Shown: positions 12,809-25,700 of the stretch, one piece after another
Numbering within the stretch: position 1 is the stretch's first letter
Layout: each line of letters starts with the position of its first letter
Assembly (NCBI GenBank): GCA_947846985.1
Contig: CANTUZ010000002.1
Span: forward strand, 133,323,889 to 133,387,888
Length of the DNA stretch: 64,000 nt
Direction: 5' to 3'
Source of the DNA: Fratercula arctica
Taxonomy: Eukaryota > Chordata > Aves > Charadriiformes > Alcidae
Program-made: the position numbers and the translations under genes
The notes under the pieces: model-generated
The model's database searches: none
Seen by the model: only the letters and a program-made list of their open reading frames with translations
What the model was told of the DNA's origin: nothing

Positions 12809-13742
12809 AACTTCTGCCAAAAAACTATAGTCAGAAAAACACTATTTTACGTCAAAATGTTGGTAAATAGAAGAGGAAATCATGTCAGTGGTGCCTAGCA
12901 TTGGTTTCTTGGAGACACTTTGTCCTTCATGAATTGCAAAACCCTGAGGTTTCATGGAACAGGAGAAATAATTTTTTTTTTTTGGTTTCTTAACATACAA
13001 AATTTATTGCTTGCTCCATAATGTAAATGAAAGGAAAATTATGCAGTTTTTATTACACGCACAGATGAAATATCTACTTTAATACCTCATAGTAATTTCT
13101 GCAATCTTTGGAATTCTTCTGATATCCTGTTGTATGAGATATATATGGGTCACTTCAGAAAGAGTAAATCCATGCTCTAAGAGCTGCACTTAATAATTAG
13201 GTTTTCAATAAATAATTTAGCAAGCCTGTTTCAGATGAGAGGGTTCATTAAATACTTGAAAATATTTAACAGTTTTGCTTCTTTTCACATATGACACAGG
13301 TTCATCTCCCCAAAGATGTCTCTAGGTTTTTAAATACAATAGCACTCTTATTCTAATAAACCATTTGCAGCTAGCCTGCATACATTTGCTTTGGCATATT
13401 GATTATTTTAATTTTATTTTTTTTTAATGCAGTTCATTGGTATTCATCCTCTAAAGCAGGAAACCTGAAGTTGAGACTAATAAGGGTCTGTCTTGCCTCT
13501 GGAAATTTTTCTGCTATGGGACTAAGAGAAGTTACACAGAAAAAAAATCAAGAATAATACAATATTTAACTATGTGGCCCTGTTTCACAAATTGGATTGA
13601 CTATCTTAATTTGAAATTGCTTTTGCTTGGTAATTAAGCAGTTGTTGTGTTCAATATTTTTCTCTCTTATCACAAACAAGGCTTCAGTCTGTTAAATCTG
13701 CATGGGAATATAACTGAATGTTCCTGTTTTGTGGGTGGTGTT

Positions 13743-13750
13743 TGACGTCA
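13743..13750. promoter_or_regulatory. Full palindromic CRE (TGACGTCA), candidate site
   Basis: An exact 8-bp CREB/ATF palindrome containing a CpG, in a CpG-poor setting. Within 80 bases downstream lie two TAATGG and one AATTAAATT homeodomain-like sequences (13751-13830). This looks like a possible enhancer core, but a perfect 8-mer is expected about once per 65 kb by chance. Confidence 0.25.
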
Positions 13751-16700
13751 TTACAGTGTCTTATTAATGGCTCCGTTGTACTTATCTGAATAATTAAATT
13801 GTGCTAATGGCTGTAGTATTTTCATGAGCAACATTATCCTTTTTTATTATTACTGCCAATGAAGAATAGTAAGATGCCAACCACTAAAATGCAGCTTTTG
13901 TGGAACCCAAGAAAATATTTTTAGCATAAATCAATCCAATCAGAATGAACTACAGAAAAAGGCAAAGAGTTTTTCTGGAAGACTTTCAAAACACCATCAA
14001 TAAAGTGATGCTACAATTGATTACTTCTCAGCATGCATTCTAAGATAAATGACCTATGACTCCATTTAAAAGTTAATGCTGAAAAATCTTCAAATGCTAA
14101 TAGTGAAGAGTAATACATAAACACTGCAAAAAGAACTGAGCAGACAGTTGGGATTAAAAAAAAAAAAGCAAGCACGCAGATATACCACAAAAATACACAC
14201 AAAGACCTTGTTCAATACCCAAAAAAGTTAATTTCACAGCTATTCACAAGATAAAAATACAAATACTAACCAATAAGATAGAACAATGAAACTTTGGAGG
14301 TATAATTCAGGTAATTCACAAATCCAAACTCTTACAGAAACAAAGTTTGTTTTTGAATTTAGTTATGGATGTATTTTATCAGTTACTGTTTAAACTCTTA
14401 AATTTCTCTTTTAATAAATACTTGAGGGCTAAATCATGCCATTAAAGCAATAGCATGCAGTAGGGTTATTTGCTCAGAGCTAGTTTGTCTCAGAGGCGGC
14501 TTATGGCAGGGACTGGTCCATAATAAAAATGGGAAATGCATCCATATCTGTCCTCCATGAACCTTGACAGTTCTGTAGATGTGCACAGATGTCAGACAAA
14601 CAAACAAATGGACTGCCAACCCTTTTTTGGACTTTGCAATGTGGAAAGATACTTTGTGCATGATGTCATGACACTATTGCCAGCCCAGCCAGACACACAT
14701 AACATGGCCAGGATCATTTAGGAGCCAAAACCAATTGTCCTGATGGGGCCATTTCTGGGAATATCTATAACATGAGTGCGTTGCGTTTAGACTGGCAGCT
14801 AGAGAAAAATTTCTGTGCAGCATAGAAGGGAAGTACTGAAATACTTTTTCATGTGGGAACAGTGGATGGGAACATTTAAGGTCAAAGTTTATAATCAATT
14901 TATGGGAAGTGATATTATGGAAAGGCATATAATATGGTCATCTCAGATAACCAGCAACTGGACATTATAACCCTTTTTACTCCTTTTGCTCTTTCTCCCA
15001 GCTTGTATGTTTATTTGCAAACTGTCTTCTGTCTGTCCACATGTACCAGCCTCTTGATTATAACAAAGATATTTATATTCAGAATAGAATCTCAGCATCA
15101 TTTTTTTCCCAAAGGATTATGAATTAAAATGAAGAACTATGAAAAGCTGCTTTGGTTTTTTGGTGTCTTATTAAAATATTGTTTCCTAAAAGATGCTGGC
15201 TTCTTCCAGGGTGTTTAGTTTGTATAGCTAAATAACATACACTTGCAGTTATGTCTGGTGACTTATGTATTCCTCCACTCTCAAAGATACCCATTGCCAA
15301 GAACTGAATTCACTTCCTATGCACACAACACAGTTGCAATCACGTGTATAACTATCAGCCAAACTTGGTGGCTAATTGTTTTGCTGAAGTGCATTATCTG
15401 TGTTCTGCTAATAGCAATAATAAAAGCTTTAATGTTCATACAGCTTCTAAAGCAAAATGGTGATAAGTACAGTATTTTTAAAAACAGATTAGTCTGCTGC
15501 ACATGATACTTCTTTTGGCAAGAAAATGAACATGTCGCTCTCTATAATATAGAGAAAAGAGAAAAAAACACTAACATTTCATTTTATGACCAGAATTAAA
15601 GTGCATTGCACATTTGCTCTTTAAAAATCTCTTTTTTTCCCCAAAGAGGAAAGCTTAACAATGCAGATGTGTAGTTTGTCTGAAACCAAAGTGCTGAACC
15701 AAGAGTGATGACAGGATAGGAGTTCATCTTAAGCGGTGAAAAGAAATCAGTTCTCAGCTGAAAGAATTCAGAAGAACTGACTGCCCTATCTTACTTGGGA
15801 TATTCCGAATGAAAAGCCACTGGGTTCAGAACACGCCCAGTGTGAAAAAACAGGGACAAATTCCTTAGTGCCATGTAAGATTTGGTGGTGGTGTACCGTT
15901 TTACATCACTAGAAAATCCAACTCCTTCATTACAAAATAAATGTTTGACATAATATCAACAAACATCTTTCCAGCTCATCAATACCTTGATCATCTCCTT
16001 TAATTTCTTGTCCTGAAGAGTAACTTAAGCAAACAGATAAGCTTTGAACCTCATTCAGATTTGTGTTGTACCTTGGGATAATTACACATATTCAGGATCA
16101 AATGTCCTTCAGTGATATCAATCATTGTCTCCACGCTTGCTGTGCTGAAACATTGGCTATAAGTATTCAGATACTCTATAACACCTTTAAGGATATGGCA
16201 ACTATTAGCAAAAAAAAAGTCCCCTAAAAATGCTAAAGTGTACATTGATATTGAAATTACACAATGTGCCTTGGATATTAGATAAATACTTTTCAATTTG
16301 AAAAATATTATTTAACAATGAATTGCTTATTCACATCTGTACCTCTAATCCAGATTAGTAAAGTACATCAAATATTCACAACAATCATCAACATCTAGCT
16401 GAGAAGAAATCTCTAATGATAACTTGATTAAACAAAAAATATTGAGTGTGGTTAATTAAACAATTTATTTTGTACCTTTCATTATAGTTTAATATAAATC
16501 ATTTGGTGCATCTTATAACGAATACTTTATCCTAGCTGTAAAATATTACAGTGTTGTGAAGAAACAAGGTAGGGGATCGCTTTTCCAGAAATACCTGATT
16601 TACACATGCATTTACTGTGCCTTCAAAATGTTCTTTGCATGTCTGCTTAAAAAAAGGCCTCATCCTAATTTGACCTGATTTCCCTTCCTCCCTCTCCCCC

Positions 16701-16917
16701 TTCCCTCATCCCAGAGGGTTCACGTGATGATCTGACTTGCACCGGACATTATTATGAAAGATGATGAATAGCTCTAAACTCTCACTTCTATAAAAATCAG
16801 GACGTTTGTGGAGAAGACCTGGCTTTGGTGAGTTGATCTACTCTGAGCTCGGTGCCTATTCTATTGGGCCATGAGCATGGGCCACCATCCAAAGCCCAAT
16901 GCCTTCCTGATGGATCA

Positions 16918-17350
16918 TTTGAAGGAAATCCAGAGGAGGACAACAAAGAAGGCCATACTCACCATTTAATAAATGAAACAGTGGTCTGAGTTGAAAGATT
17001 TACATGACTCTGTTTGGATGGTCTTGGATTGTAAAAGTGAGAGAAGATATAAAAAGAACTGCAAAAAAGAAAATCATTAACTTCTTTTTCATATGCTCCG
17101 AGGAAAGAAAATGTGACAGGTTTGCATGATAGCACGGAAAAATTATTATTAATGTTGAGAAAAACTTTCTACTCACAGGAGTTATTAAGCAGATTGTCCA
17201 TACATTTTACACAACCTCTACCACTGGCAATTTTTAAGTGCAGATTAGACAAAATCTGTCTATTTAAGGCGTGCTGGCTTCTGTTTTGGGGCAAGGGACA
17301 GACTCACTGGCCTCCTGAAGTCACTCCAGACCTGTTTGCTATGATTTTCT
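16918..17350 (+). mobile_element. Old, diverged CR1 LINE 3' portion
   Basis: Successive blocks follow the order of a CR1 3' end. They are a 'ccagaggaggacaacaaaga' block near 16930, GAGAAAAACTTTCTACTC near 17157, then 'ATTTTTAAGTGCAGATTAGAC' near 17230. After that come 'TTGGGGCAAGGGACAGACT', 'GGCCTCCTGAAGTCACTCCAG' and a terminal 'CTATGATTT' by 17346. This variant resembles the CR1 lineages of turtles and crocodiles more than the young avian ones, so the insertion is probably old. A 93-codon frame at 17113-17394 lies in this untranslated region and is not a gene. Boundaries are approximate. Confidence 0.6.
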
Positions 17351-20300
17351 CTGAATTCAATGAAAATTTATATAGGAAGTCCAGGTTCAATTAATAGCCA
17401 GGTAGGAACCCAGCATATGTCAATGGGAGTGCTATTCATTTCAAGGATGAATAAAAAAATGGAATGAGGCCCTCAAGTAATAGAATAGCTTACTGCAGGG
17501 ACATCTTATTACAAAGACCCTATAAAGGTCTCCTCCAAAACTCTATGAAGCAACAGGCAGGGACTCATCTTCAATCAAAGACCCTTCCAGCTGAAGTGGT
17601 CCCATGTGCAAACCCTCTTCTTGGCAACTGCTTCTGACCCAAGGGAAAACACAGGAAACTGCCTAGACTTGAAATCAAGTTCTGGTCTTAAAAGCTTTGC
17701 TATAGAAGTCCATGGGCAAAAGGACTAGCAGCACATTGTCTGGCTGGAATTTTTTGACAACCAAGTTCTCCTTCCTCATAGCACAGGGATCCTGAAATTG
17801 CAAAAGGTTGTCACAGGAGCATTATGCTCCCATCACCAGTTTCCAAAGCTGTCAGTGAAGCTTCTTCTATGAAACCACTTGGGCTTGCTTTCTCCACGAC
17901 TGAGGTTAGATGTCCCTCTGCCTCCTCCCTCTTCTCCTCCACAAAAAAGGCAGAAAAATCTCTGCACAGAGGAGGCAACAAGAGTAACAAAGACATCCTC
18001 CATGTGTGAAAGAAATACAAGAGAGCATTTCATGGACAGCTGCAGATCACAGATGAGCTTTTGACACTGCTGGTGTTTTACTTTACAAAGTGCTTTCAGG
18101 CACCCACTATCCTGATACACATGCATCTAAAACATCTACTTTTGGCTCCCAGAATCCTTGCAAATCCTACCAAAGTTTTCAAAACTGTCTTGCAATGAAA
18201 GTTAAAATAAACTTGCTGGTGATTTGTTAGGCTGTGTATGGGCCATTTTATGCATAATAGCATTATGCTAAATGTCCTGCAGTTAAGGAATCCTTCCTGT
18301 ACTGAGTGAGCTGCTGCACACATTTCTCTAATGTCCGTTCCTGCTTAGATTTATGATGCCTGCTCATTGTCCTTTATTAAATGCTTCCATTAACTTTTCT
18401 GTTACATTTTTCCCCAGCTTACAGCTCTATAAAATTGAGTTACTAGCTATGCAAATTCATACCATTTGCATTTGTAGAAGTTCTGTTTCAAATAGATGTG
18501 TTATCTCTCTACATATTTGGTATATTTAGATGCAAACCTCTGCCTACTTTTTCAAGATGCACTGAATTTTCATATTTCTCCAGATCTGATTAAAATAAGA
18601 CTCTGTACCGTCTTGTGATGTTGTGGGAGCAGGGTACAGGGTCAGAGGCAGATCTGACCAGTAACGACAATGATTCTTTGAGCCATTAGCCCTGCTGAGT
18701 CAAGAACTTCCAAAGTTGCTTCTATTTTCTGTCTGTGGACTAGATCCACAAAAATACTGCATTACAGTTATTTGAGGATCTGTCTTGAAAATGTTGCATG
18801 CTCACCCTTAGCAAAGATTCCAATTTCTGTATTTTCAGTAGTGCTGTGTCAGGTTCCTAGAATATCACCATATGCAAGGATTTAAGACCTTCCTTTGTTC
18901 TTGGTGTTTCCTATTGAAAGGTTTAGGCAACTTCCATTCCAACCTATTATTCTTTGTAGATCACATTTCCAAGTCCTTTTGCTCTGCGTACACAGCTTGG
19001 AGGCCTCACTTAGGGCTGTACAAAGGTCCTCCAGGGTTCAAGGTATCAATAAAATGGGTAGTTGACAATCAAGCCAAATAAATGCACTTCTTCTTCTTGT
19101 ACCTTGTTGTAGAGGCAGCATCCCACTAAGTTGTTTTTATCCTCCATGTTAGACAGGAAATGTTTAACATATAGCCATGTTCTATAGCCATGCCTGGAAA
19201 AATGTTTTTACGTCTTTGGGAAAAAAACTTTTCCTGAGAAAAATGATCAGCATTAGCCTAGCTTACAGATAGGAAAGGGGAATTTCCCAAGGCCCCTTGA
19301 AAAATTGCCAATTCTGAATTGCTCTTGCTACAAGAAAAAAAACCAACAAAACCATAAAAAAAACCCCAACAAATCTGTGGTATACCTTATAAACGATCCA
19401 GGTCACTGTGTGAGTGACTGCAATACTTCACTCTTTTATGTTACTATTTTTAATCTCCTTCAATGTTCTTCAGGAAGAAGAGAACCTTGCCCAGTATTAC
19501 AAAGAAGATTAATGAGTCCTGAATCTACCATACAGCCACCAAAAACCAGACTGGAGAGTTTTTTGCTTTGATGTTACTTTTTTTGGAATACATAGGACCA
19601 AAGAATCAAAGAGGGCAGCGCAACCTGGTCTGTTCACAAAGCCAGCCAGTGAGGGCTTTGAATACAGAGATCTGGGACCTTTCTATGACCATGTGAAAAT
19701 ATATAAAATTCACAAAAGAAGGTTAGAAATAAGAAAAAAACCCAGTATTTTGAGATTGGAATTGTGTAGTTATGCAGACAAAAATAAATCAAAAGCTACA
19801 AACAGCCTTTTTTTCCAGAGATGATTTCTGATAAAGCCCTTAACTTGTCAAAAAATCTTTACAAGAGGAAGAAAGAACTATTTCTATTCTTAAATTCTGT
19901 TCTGCGAGTGATATCCACTTATACAATCCTTTGATGAAATGGAGAAACACAAAGGGGAAAGAATACTGAGTATGATAAATAAAGATCTGAAAATACACCC
20001 TTGTGATCAATGTTCTCAGGATTCAGGTGTTTATTCAAGTTGGTTAGTGAGTAGAAAATCAGAGCCATGCGTTATTTTACTCCTCACCTAAATCTAACTT
20101 CCATACCAAGAGTTTTGGCATATCAATTTCTCAATTGATCATACCCAAGCTCAACACGTTCTCTGGGACTCACAGGCCTTTAGCTCTGTGCTGTTTCACC
20201 AACATGTTTTTTGGTACCTTTCCAAACAACGGCTCTTGTTGCAAGTAAATAGAATATTTTCTATACTTGCTTACTTTCCTGTGCTCAAATTCAAGAATTA

Positions 20301-22450
20301 TCGATACCTGGTAGAATCCGATTAAGAAAATACACCTGCTGTGTTTCAGAGAGCAATCCCCTTTTTTTATCAGAAGTAGAAGTATCCTGAGATCCTCAGA
20401 TTAAGGTTGCAATAGAAACAAAAATGCAGTTACTGTTGAAAACATTTTTGCACAATAGACACTCTCTCTTTTTGGCTTAGTTCTACAGTAGCTTCAGTTT
20501 TATGTTCATAATTTCTAAATTCTAGAAACTGTACCACCAGACTACATAAAGAACAGTTTTGAATGGATGGACTGGTGTTGCGCTGGCACTGTGTGCTTTG
20601 AGAAAAAACATAAGGGAGATAAAAAGAAAGAAAGAAATCAAATGAAAGCCCGAATGTGAGATTAGGTCTCCTGATAAAACTTTCATTGATTTTAATGGTA
20701 AACGGGTTTGTCCTAAGTTTGAAGTTGATTAAGGGAAATCTTAAAGGGGGGGATACAGAGAGCACTGGGAAACAGCTCATGCATCTATCGGGTATTGGAA
20801 CATCCTAAAGCTAGTGTATTTCTCTCTGGTACACTTCCCATCTGCCCAGGATGTCATCTTGTTCAATCTGTGAGGATTCAAATGCTAAAGCTGTGGAATT
20901 AGTGTGGCTCTGAATACAAAAGATCTTTTACCTGCTTCTGATAAAACTTCTTAAGGTAAAAGCGAACTTACAGAAGTCAACATTTTGTGGCATGTTGCAT
21001 TGGAAATTTAGAACCTGCAAATGGGATTGCAAAAGGCCCAGTACCAGTCCCTGTGCAGTGAAGTTCAGGGTCAGAACTCTGCATCTCCTTGCACTTGTAT
21101 AGCTGAGGGGACTTGGATCTGCTGGTATCCCCATCCCCCATGTGACTTTCACCGGGATTGCTTGAACTGCTGCAGACATTGGGCAGGCTGGGAGGACAAG
21201 TGGGTTACGCTGTGCTGTGGCCAGCAAAAGTCCTTGCCTGAAATCTTTGAAATAATCTAATAGAAACAGTCATGCATTTGCAATTAGTTTTAATTTTTTT
21301 TTTAAATATTAACTCTTATTTATTTTAAGTTATGATTAAAGTTTACCTTTAACAATACAGACAATAAATACTTGCAGGACTGTTTTTCCTGAAAAGTTAC
21401 AGACACCGTCTTTCTTCATAATTTTGCCATTGTATTTCTTCTAAAGAAATATCTTTAGAAGTCTGATTAAAGAACACAAGAAAATCTGGCTTATTAATGA
21501 TTAAGAGATCTATGAGAATAAATGGATTTTTCAAAAACAAAGCACATCTATTTGTGCACATATAAGGAGTCCCTGGTGCCTCATATCTTTTAATTTTCCT
21601 TTTTCAGGTCAAGTGATAAGTTATGTGGTCAGCTGTGTCTTCCCTTTGTCTTTAGATCTTTTATTTTCCTAGCATAATCTGTCTTGCTGCTTCTTTACCT
21701 GGGGTTAGACACATTCAATACTGTGGAACTCTTATCAGGTGTCTGGGAAATAAATGCCTCAATGGATCACTGCCTAGCTGTAAATAGTATGACAAAAGCA
21801 GGATTTGATATCAGACGGATATCATCTTAAAATGGCTCAGAATATCAGTCACCAAACAGAGTTTAAAGCAGCAAAATTCAGTCTTCCCTAGGCAGAGGAT
21901 AAACAGAATTGAAAACAGATGTCTGGAACCTCCTCCAAAATTAAATCAAAAAAGGAAGAAAAGAAAAATTGATGCAATCCTGGACTCTAAGCACACACAT
22001 GTTTTGGCTATAAATCTCTTAATTATCACTTGTCACTAGTGAATTTCTGAAAAAATCATAGATGCTGGTCATTTCTTCTGAGCTCTTTTCCCTTGAAGTG
22101 TGCTTCATAAAATATTTTTATGGTATTCCCTGTTGAGCAGACCCGTCTTCTCTCTGACTTGCAGTGTTCTTAAGCACACATGGGTAAACAGTCTCTCTTT
22201 TTCCAAACTTGTTTCTTTCCCTAGGATTCAGTTCAGTTCAGTTCTGAAGTTCAGATTTCTAGCAGTGTAGGAGTAATTAAAATTCCCCTTGATCTGTGTG
22301 TTCTAACTTTTCATCTGTACAAATCTGTACAGATGTACTTCTGTATCTTTTATCTGTACAAATATGGCTTTGAATGCGCTTTCCTTAGAAGCCAGCAATA
22401 GATACTAGTAAACATTTTTTTTAGTGCGGTCATACCCTTTGTCCCAGTTA
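17351..22450. other. Non-coding DNA, no gene seen
   Basis: Frames of 97 codons (minus, 17833-18126), 116 codons (minus, 20430-20780) and 99 codons (minus, 20928-21227) show no domain or family motif. Overlapping frames on both strands around 17811-18126 argue for chance in a GC-richer patch. A 7-bp-arm inverted repeat (GGTCAGA/TCTGACC, 18640-18659) and an A-rich run near 19334-19370 were seen. Confidence 0.5.
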
Positions 22451-22752
22451 CTCTTCTCTTCTCTTTTCTTTTCTTTTCTTTTCTTTTCTTTTCTTTTCTT
22501 TTCTTTTCTTTTCTTTTCTTTTCTTTTCTTTTCTTTTCTTTTCTTTTCTTTTCTTTTCTTTTCTTTTCTTTTCTTTTCTTTTCTTTTCTTTTCTTTTCTT
22601 TTCTTTTCTTTTCTCCTCTCCTCTCCTCTCCTCTCCTCTCCTCTCCTCTCCTCTCCTCTCCTCTCCTCTCCTCTCCTCTCCTCTCCTCTCCTCTCCTCCC
22701 CTCCCCTCCCCTCCCCTCCCCTCCCCTCCCCTCCCCTCCCCTCCCCTCCCCT
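22451..22752 (+). repeat. Compound pentamer microsatellite, all-pyrimidine (TTTTC)n-(CTCCT)n-(CTCCC)n
   Basis: After a short lead of CTCTT units, about 30 copies of TTTTC run to about 22613. About 17 copies of CTCCT follow to about 22697, then about 11 copies of CTCCC to 22752. The plus strand is pyrimidine over the whole 302 bases, so the tract is a candidate for triplex (H-DNA) formation. The long Lys/Glu/Arg or Ser/Leu/Pro/Phe frames that cross it on both strands are translations of the repeat, not genes. Confidence 0.97.
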
Positions 22753-25700
22753 GTATTTTGACGTAACCCAAGCCCAGTCAATACACTTTCCAGGCAGTCC
22801 TGGTTTGCACTAAGGATCCATGAAGTGGTTTGGATTAAGCACCAGCTCCCTTACTGCCATTTCCTTGTCTATGGGAGAGATCTTCCCAGGCATTTTAGTG
22901 ATTCAGTTATGCCTTGATAAGGGTTTCCTCCTGATTTGTATTCAAACCCCTCAAACATCATGCAGACCTGCCCAATATCTGCTGCAACTGTCTGTATTTC
23001 AGAACAAGTGTTATGCTCTGTGAGACATCTCAGACCAGACCAAGGGTGAAGCAAATATTAAGGCAATGTGGAGAAAAGTGAGAGAAGGAACTGAGAAAAA
23101 AGAAGGGAAAAAGAGAAAGGAAAGCAAGTACACATCTTTTTTCTCAGCCAGTTCTTTCTGAGTCACCTTCGATTGTTCCTCTTACCAAAGCACAAACAGT
23201 CACTCCTCTGGGTTTTACTCACTAGCAAATTATCTGCACTGCATCTGTCAGAGACGTTCACCCAGCCACTCCTCTACAGGACATACTTTAAGGAATAAAT
23301 AAGTCATGACATCTAGCTTCTTCATAATCGGGCCACATGCAGTATTCTGCAAACACGTGAAATTTTTTCAGATACCTCTTACAAGTAGTAACCAATTGAA
23401 AGTGGAAAATGTTATATAGTAAAAAGATGCTGTTCACATCTATCTTCCTATTTTTTCTCATATTTTGCTTCAAATACTAAATGTTAATTCAAACAGGCCT
23501 GAATTAAGAGAAAACACATTAAACATCAACAGCATCATTAGCACCCTACAGCTGTTACATAGATATAGGTTAAAGCCTTTCATGTTAGAATTCCAGTTAC
23601 TGTACCAGAACAAAATCATATTTCTGTCTGATTAAAACAAAAAGCTCTAAAAAAGAAGCCTACCAAAACCTGTTCAAATCTGAAAAAGCCAGATAAGTAT
23701 GGTAAGTATGACCACTTTGCAAATGACAAGTTAGCTATGGTAAGCTAACAAAAAAAAAAACCCTCTTCCTGTATGGGGTACCACCTTTGAAAGAGGGTGA
23801 TGGACTTAGGACCTGCAGTAGAAAGACGAGCGTGCTAAAGTCTCAAACACCAACGAAAGACAAGATACTGGTTAGAAGCCTATTCTCAGTTGACAGAGGA
23901 GCTGCCCACCTTGTCAGCAGTCTATCCTACATGGCGCCCCGCCAAACATGCTACTTCTCTGGATCCTAGGGAGCACAGATTTATTGGGATTTATAACTGG
24001 GATGGACATTGAAAAGCACCAACAAATACTGAAACACCGCGGGCTGTGATGATCATATCGTGATGTTAAACATCTCCTAACTTTTCTTCTAGGCACTGAC
24101 TTACAAGGTTTTATGTACTCCAACTCCTTCTCATTTGCTTCTCTGGAGATGTAACATCTGTCTACAGGATTTGTTTAGTGAGTCAAGTCCCAGAGGTGCT
24201 GAAGGAGGGTGCCTAGACTGCACTCAAAGTAGTGATGAAGCTACTAAATTCCTCTAGATCCACAAAGCAGACATTTTCTCACCTAATTTTCCTTCATGCC
24301 CTAATCTATAGGTATTTACAGAGCAGATTATCAAAGGAAATATGTCTGTTGCCGCATGCTGGCTTCTCTAGTAGCTCTTTCTTTAGAGTGCACTCATTGG
24401 TTGCAGAAATACTTTAGTTTCCTCTCCCATCCTGTGTCTGTTTCTGTTGCTTGACTTCATACCTGGGGAATGGGGAATGGGGTTCACTCTCCATTGAGCC
24501 AAAGAGAAAGCAATAGCCTGTAGTGCAGAGGTTGGAGAGCTGCCTGGGAAGCTCTGGAGGACACTTTACTGTGATGCTGCTTTAACTGCTACGCTAATGG
24601 ATCCCATTCTCTTCCCAGCCCATTGCACATGAAAAGTCTGGTGGTTGGTCAAGCAGAAGTGAGTGCTAACCATCCAACTGAGAGCTGACCAAGATCTTGC
24701 CTTCCAGGCTTTCTCCCATTTACGATGCAAACCCTTAAATACCCTGCAGAGGGGCACTGAGTAGGTAGAAAGGCTTCAACTGAAATCTGAGAAATGAGCA
24801 ATTGTTGCTTCTGCTTACTAAGACTGGAGCAATCTGGAATCTATTGCATCCTTGGCTAGCCAACTGACTGTGAACCCAACCATAAAAGTAAAAATTTCCC
24901 CTAAAGTGAGAGTGAAAGAATTGAATGCTTTTAATTCCAATTAACTTCATATTGAAAACTGAGTGAACGTTTTTAGTTCACTCTATGAAAAACAATTCCA
25001 TTGTCTAAGAAGCAGTTTCCATACCATCACAAACCAACATTTAACAGATAGAAAACAGCTGATGTAGGCACTGATGCAAGAATTACTCTAACCTCAGTTA
25101 CGTTTGCTCTGGTAAGTATGTTTGCCACATCATTCTTCCTATTTTCTGAGCATTTCTTCCCAAGTTGTAGAGATCAGACCCCATTTTTTCCAATCAAATC
25201 TACATTAGTACATGTACTTCAGAAATTCATATTGTGATTACTTGCAAAAATCTTGTTATAAAATAGTAGAGCTTATATAAGAATCACCCAAAAATAAACT
25301 GAAGCATTATTCCCAAAGCAGAAGATAGCATCACTGATACTGGACTGGTCTCCACATTGTAAAGCGGAGAAGAAAGTCACTATGTTTCCCTTAAAAATCA
25401 CCCCTAGAGCAGAGGATTGTCTTTATGCATCACTTTGCAACTCCTATGCAGGTGCACACATTTTAAAATAAATTATAGAAGAATTCTGAATACACTAAAG
25501 AAATATTTAAATAGGAACTAAATAAAACAGATGCACTTGTAACTGGGGTGTGATACACTGTTTATTTGGGGTTGATGAATTTCCTTTTGGGATCTCTTGA
25601 AGGCAAAAAATCAATCCCAGGAACTCTTTGTGGACTATTTTTAGCTTAGGCTCAAAGGACAAAGTTGGCATAAAGTTTGCCCTTGGTCCTTCTATTCCCA

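Larger units (their letters stand above)
11635..16917. other. Non-coding DNA, no gene seen
   Basis: Frames up to 87 codons (plus, 15243-15506; minus, 14674-14928) show no family signature. The stretch holds AT-rich segments and binding-site-like clusters (12736-12808, 13743-13750, listed separately). There is one CACGTG E-box at 16721-16726 next to a pyrimidine-rich tract. Confidence 0.5.

Noticed and set aside
22350..22813. Long frames of 107-143 codons rich in Lys/Glu/Arg (minus) and Ser/Leu/Pro/Phe (plus)
   Set aside because: They are direct translations of the pentamer microsatellite, open in several frames on both strands because the unit lacks stops.
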